A stretch of DNA of 64,000 nt, taken from the NCBI RefSeq assembly GCF_004135735.1, contig NZ_CP012670.1:7208501-7272500 (forward strand). Reading direction: 5' to 3'. The notes under the pieces were generated by a model. It was not told the origin of the DNA. It saw only the letters and a list, made by a program, of their open reading frames with translations, and did not search any database. Below, piece by piece: positions 63,121 to 64,000 of the stretch; position 1 is the stretch's first letter; each line of letters opens with the position of its first letter. Origin of the DNA: Sorangium cellulosum. GTDB lineage: Bacteria > Myxococcota_A > Polyangia > Polyangiales > Polyangiaceae. The translations under genes were made by a program, and so were the position numbers.

Positions 63121-63335
63121 CGCAACCTCGGTCAGGTCGGCGGCTCAACCTCGGTCGGCTCGGCTCAACCTGGCTCGGCTCAACCTCGGTCGGCTCGGCG
63201 GCTCAACCTCGGTCGGCTCGGCTCAACCTCGGTCGGCTCGGCTCAACCTCGGTCGGCTCGGCTCAACCTCGGTCGGCTCGGCTCAACCTCGGTCGGCTCG
63301 GCGGCTCGGCTCAACCTCGGTCAGGTCGGCTCGAG
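63121..63335. repeat. 20-bp tandem repeat, about nine copies
   Basis: Unit CTCAACCTCGGTCGGCTCGG, mostly adjoining, with a few shortened or lengthened copies. It fills most of the 443-base gap 62971-63413 between the barrel gene and the small lipoprotein gene, and so may lie in a 3' or 5' untranslated region. Copies adjoin without spacers, so this is not a CRISPR. Confidence 0.9.
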
Positions 63336-63413
63336 GCTCGACGAGCACGTCCACGCTTAAATCCACGCTCGCGTTGGCGGTCGCGCTGGAACACGCGAGG
63401 AGGCACGCGCCGG

Positions 63414-64000
63414 TCAAAACGCGCCGCCGCCGTGCGCGAGCAGCGCCCAGCTGTCGCCGCCCGTCGGGGTCGCGGAGCCGCGCTCCGCCAGGTCGTCGAA
63501 GAACGCGGGACGGAAATTGAGCCGCGCCCCCAGCTTGACGTTGCGCGTGACGAGCCGCTCCACCCCCGCGCTGATCGGCACCGACAGCGCGAACGCGTCG
63601 CCACCCTCGCCCGCCCAGCCGACGTAGCCCACGCCCGCGACCACGAACGGCTGCACCACCGCCTGGTCGGCGCGCAGGATGTTGTAACGCACCCCCGCGT
63701 CGAGCGACGTCATCACGAGCGCCTCGTCCGTCGTGGCACGCTCGTTCACCGAGCCCGTGTAGTTGCCCTCGATCGCCACGCGCGGCGACAGGGTCCCGGT
63801 CACGCGCACGTTCCAGCTCGGACCGATGCCCGCGGCGCCGCCCACGTAGCCCAGCACGCCCAGGCCGCCCTCGACCGCGATCGTGGGCTCGGGGATGCGC
63901 CGGATGAGCGGCTGATCCGCCGAAGGGACCTCCCCGGTCGGCGGACCGCCGCGCTGGCCCGTCGCCCTCGTGTCCTGCGCGCCCGCTGCCAGCGCGAGCG
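63414..64000 (-). CDS. Outer-membrane beta-barrel protein (5' end outside window)
   Basis: Partial: the start lies just beyond the window, since the end of a signal peptide (LALAAGAQD) is still inside. The mature part has alternating amphipathic strands (GPSWNVRVTGTLSPRVAIEG, SLDAGVRYNIL, VQPFVVAGVGYVGW, VKLGARLNFRPAFFDDL) and ends in a terminal Phe, as outer-membrane barrels do. About 190 residues, so an 8-strand barrel of the OmpW/OmpX size is likely. Ligand unknown. Confidence 0.82.
   Translation of the reverse strand, partial: LALAAGAQDTRATGQRGGPPTGEVPSADQPLIRRIPEPTIAVEGGLGVLGYVGGAAGIGPSWNVRVTGTLSPRVAIEGNYTGSVNERATTDEALVMTSLDAGVRYNILRADQAVVQPFVVAGVGYVGWAGEGGDAFALSVPISAGVERLVTRNVKLGARLNFRPAFFDDLAERGSATPTGGDSWALLAHGGGAF

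Overview
The window comes from a very GC-rich myxobacterium, most likely Polyangiales (Sorangium/Polyangium-like). This rests on the uniformly high G/C third codon positions, several receptor-type Ser/Thr protein kinases, a MYXO-CTERM sorting tail, an AgmX/PglI-type C-terminal domain, thrombospondin-type-3/OmpA proteins, and many lipoproteins with Gly/Ser/Thr linkers. No tRNA, rRNA, CRISPR array or insertion sequence was seen.

Left part (1-14800). Ordinary chromosomal genes: a YW-repeat lipoprotein (cut by the window edge), a Ser/Thr kinase, a YcaO/TOMM-type cyclodehydratase lacking its N-terminal half, an OmpA/MYXO-CTERM operon divergent from an M1-type metallopeptidase lipoprotein with a TetR-like operator between them, a coiled-coil protein, an AgmX/PglI-domain lipoprotein, a eukaryotic-type hexokinase and two hypothetical genes.

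Centre (15093-45800). The striking region: about 26 kb of minus-strand paralogous units, numbered U1 to U8 from left to right. Each unit is transcribed as a PEGA-domain membrane protein followed by a glycine-rich, Cys-containing, beta-helix-like secreted lipoprotein. U1-U4 are the older, more diverged units; in each of them the PEGA stop overlaps the next start as TGATG. U5-U8 form a near-regular ~3-kb tandem array with a conserved ~500-bp spacer after U5, U6 and U7. U8 is the most complete unit and sits directly downstream of a regulatory operon: repeat protein, Ser/Thr kinase, 87-aa protein, sigma-70 family factor, single-TM Pro/Ala-rich protein, PEGA protein, Gly-rich lipoprotein. A PP2C phosphatase lies inside the array and a broken PP2C copy marks its left end. 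Most units show decay: five PEGA genes have lost the TPR part, one Gly-rich gene has a nonsense codon, and two copies of the TM protein are remnants. Seven copies of a strong nested hairpin, with compensatory base changes, lie at the truncation points. My reading (inference) is a kinase/phosphatase/sigma-controlled, recombination-diversified family of surface lipoproteins.

Right part (45880-64000). A helical hypothetical protein, a predicted STAND-type NTPase, and directly upstream of it a large RHS protein ending in a nucleic-acid-deaminase-like toxin tip. Then 6-phosphogluconate dehydrogenase, a lipoprotein, an ArsC/Spx-family protein, a large inverted-repeat microsatellite block, an ABC-F ATPase, a multi-domain sensor histidine kinase, two small genes, a 20-bp tandem array, and an outer-membrane barrel gene cut by the window edge.

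Starts were chosen from visible ribosome binding sites or stop/start overlaps where possible. No database search was done; family calls rest on motifs read by eye.
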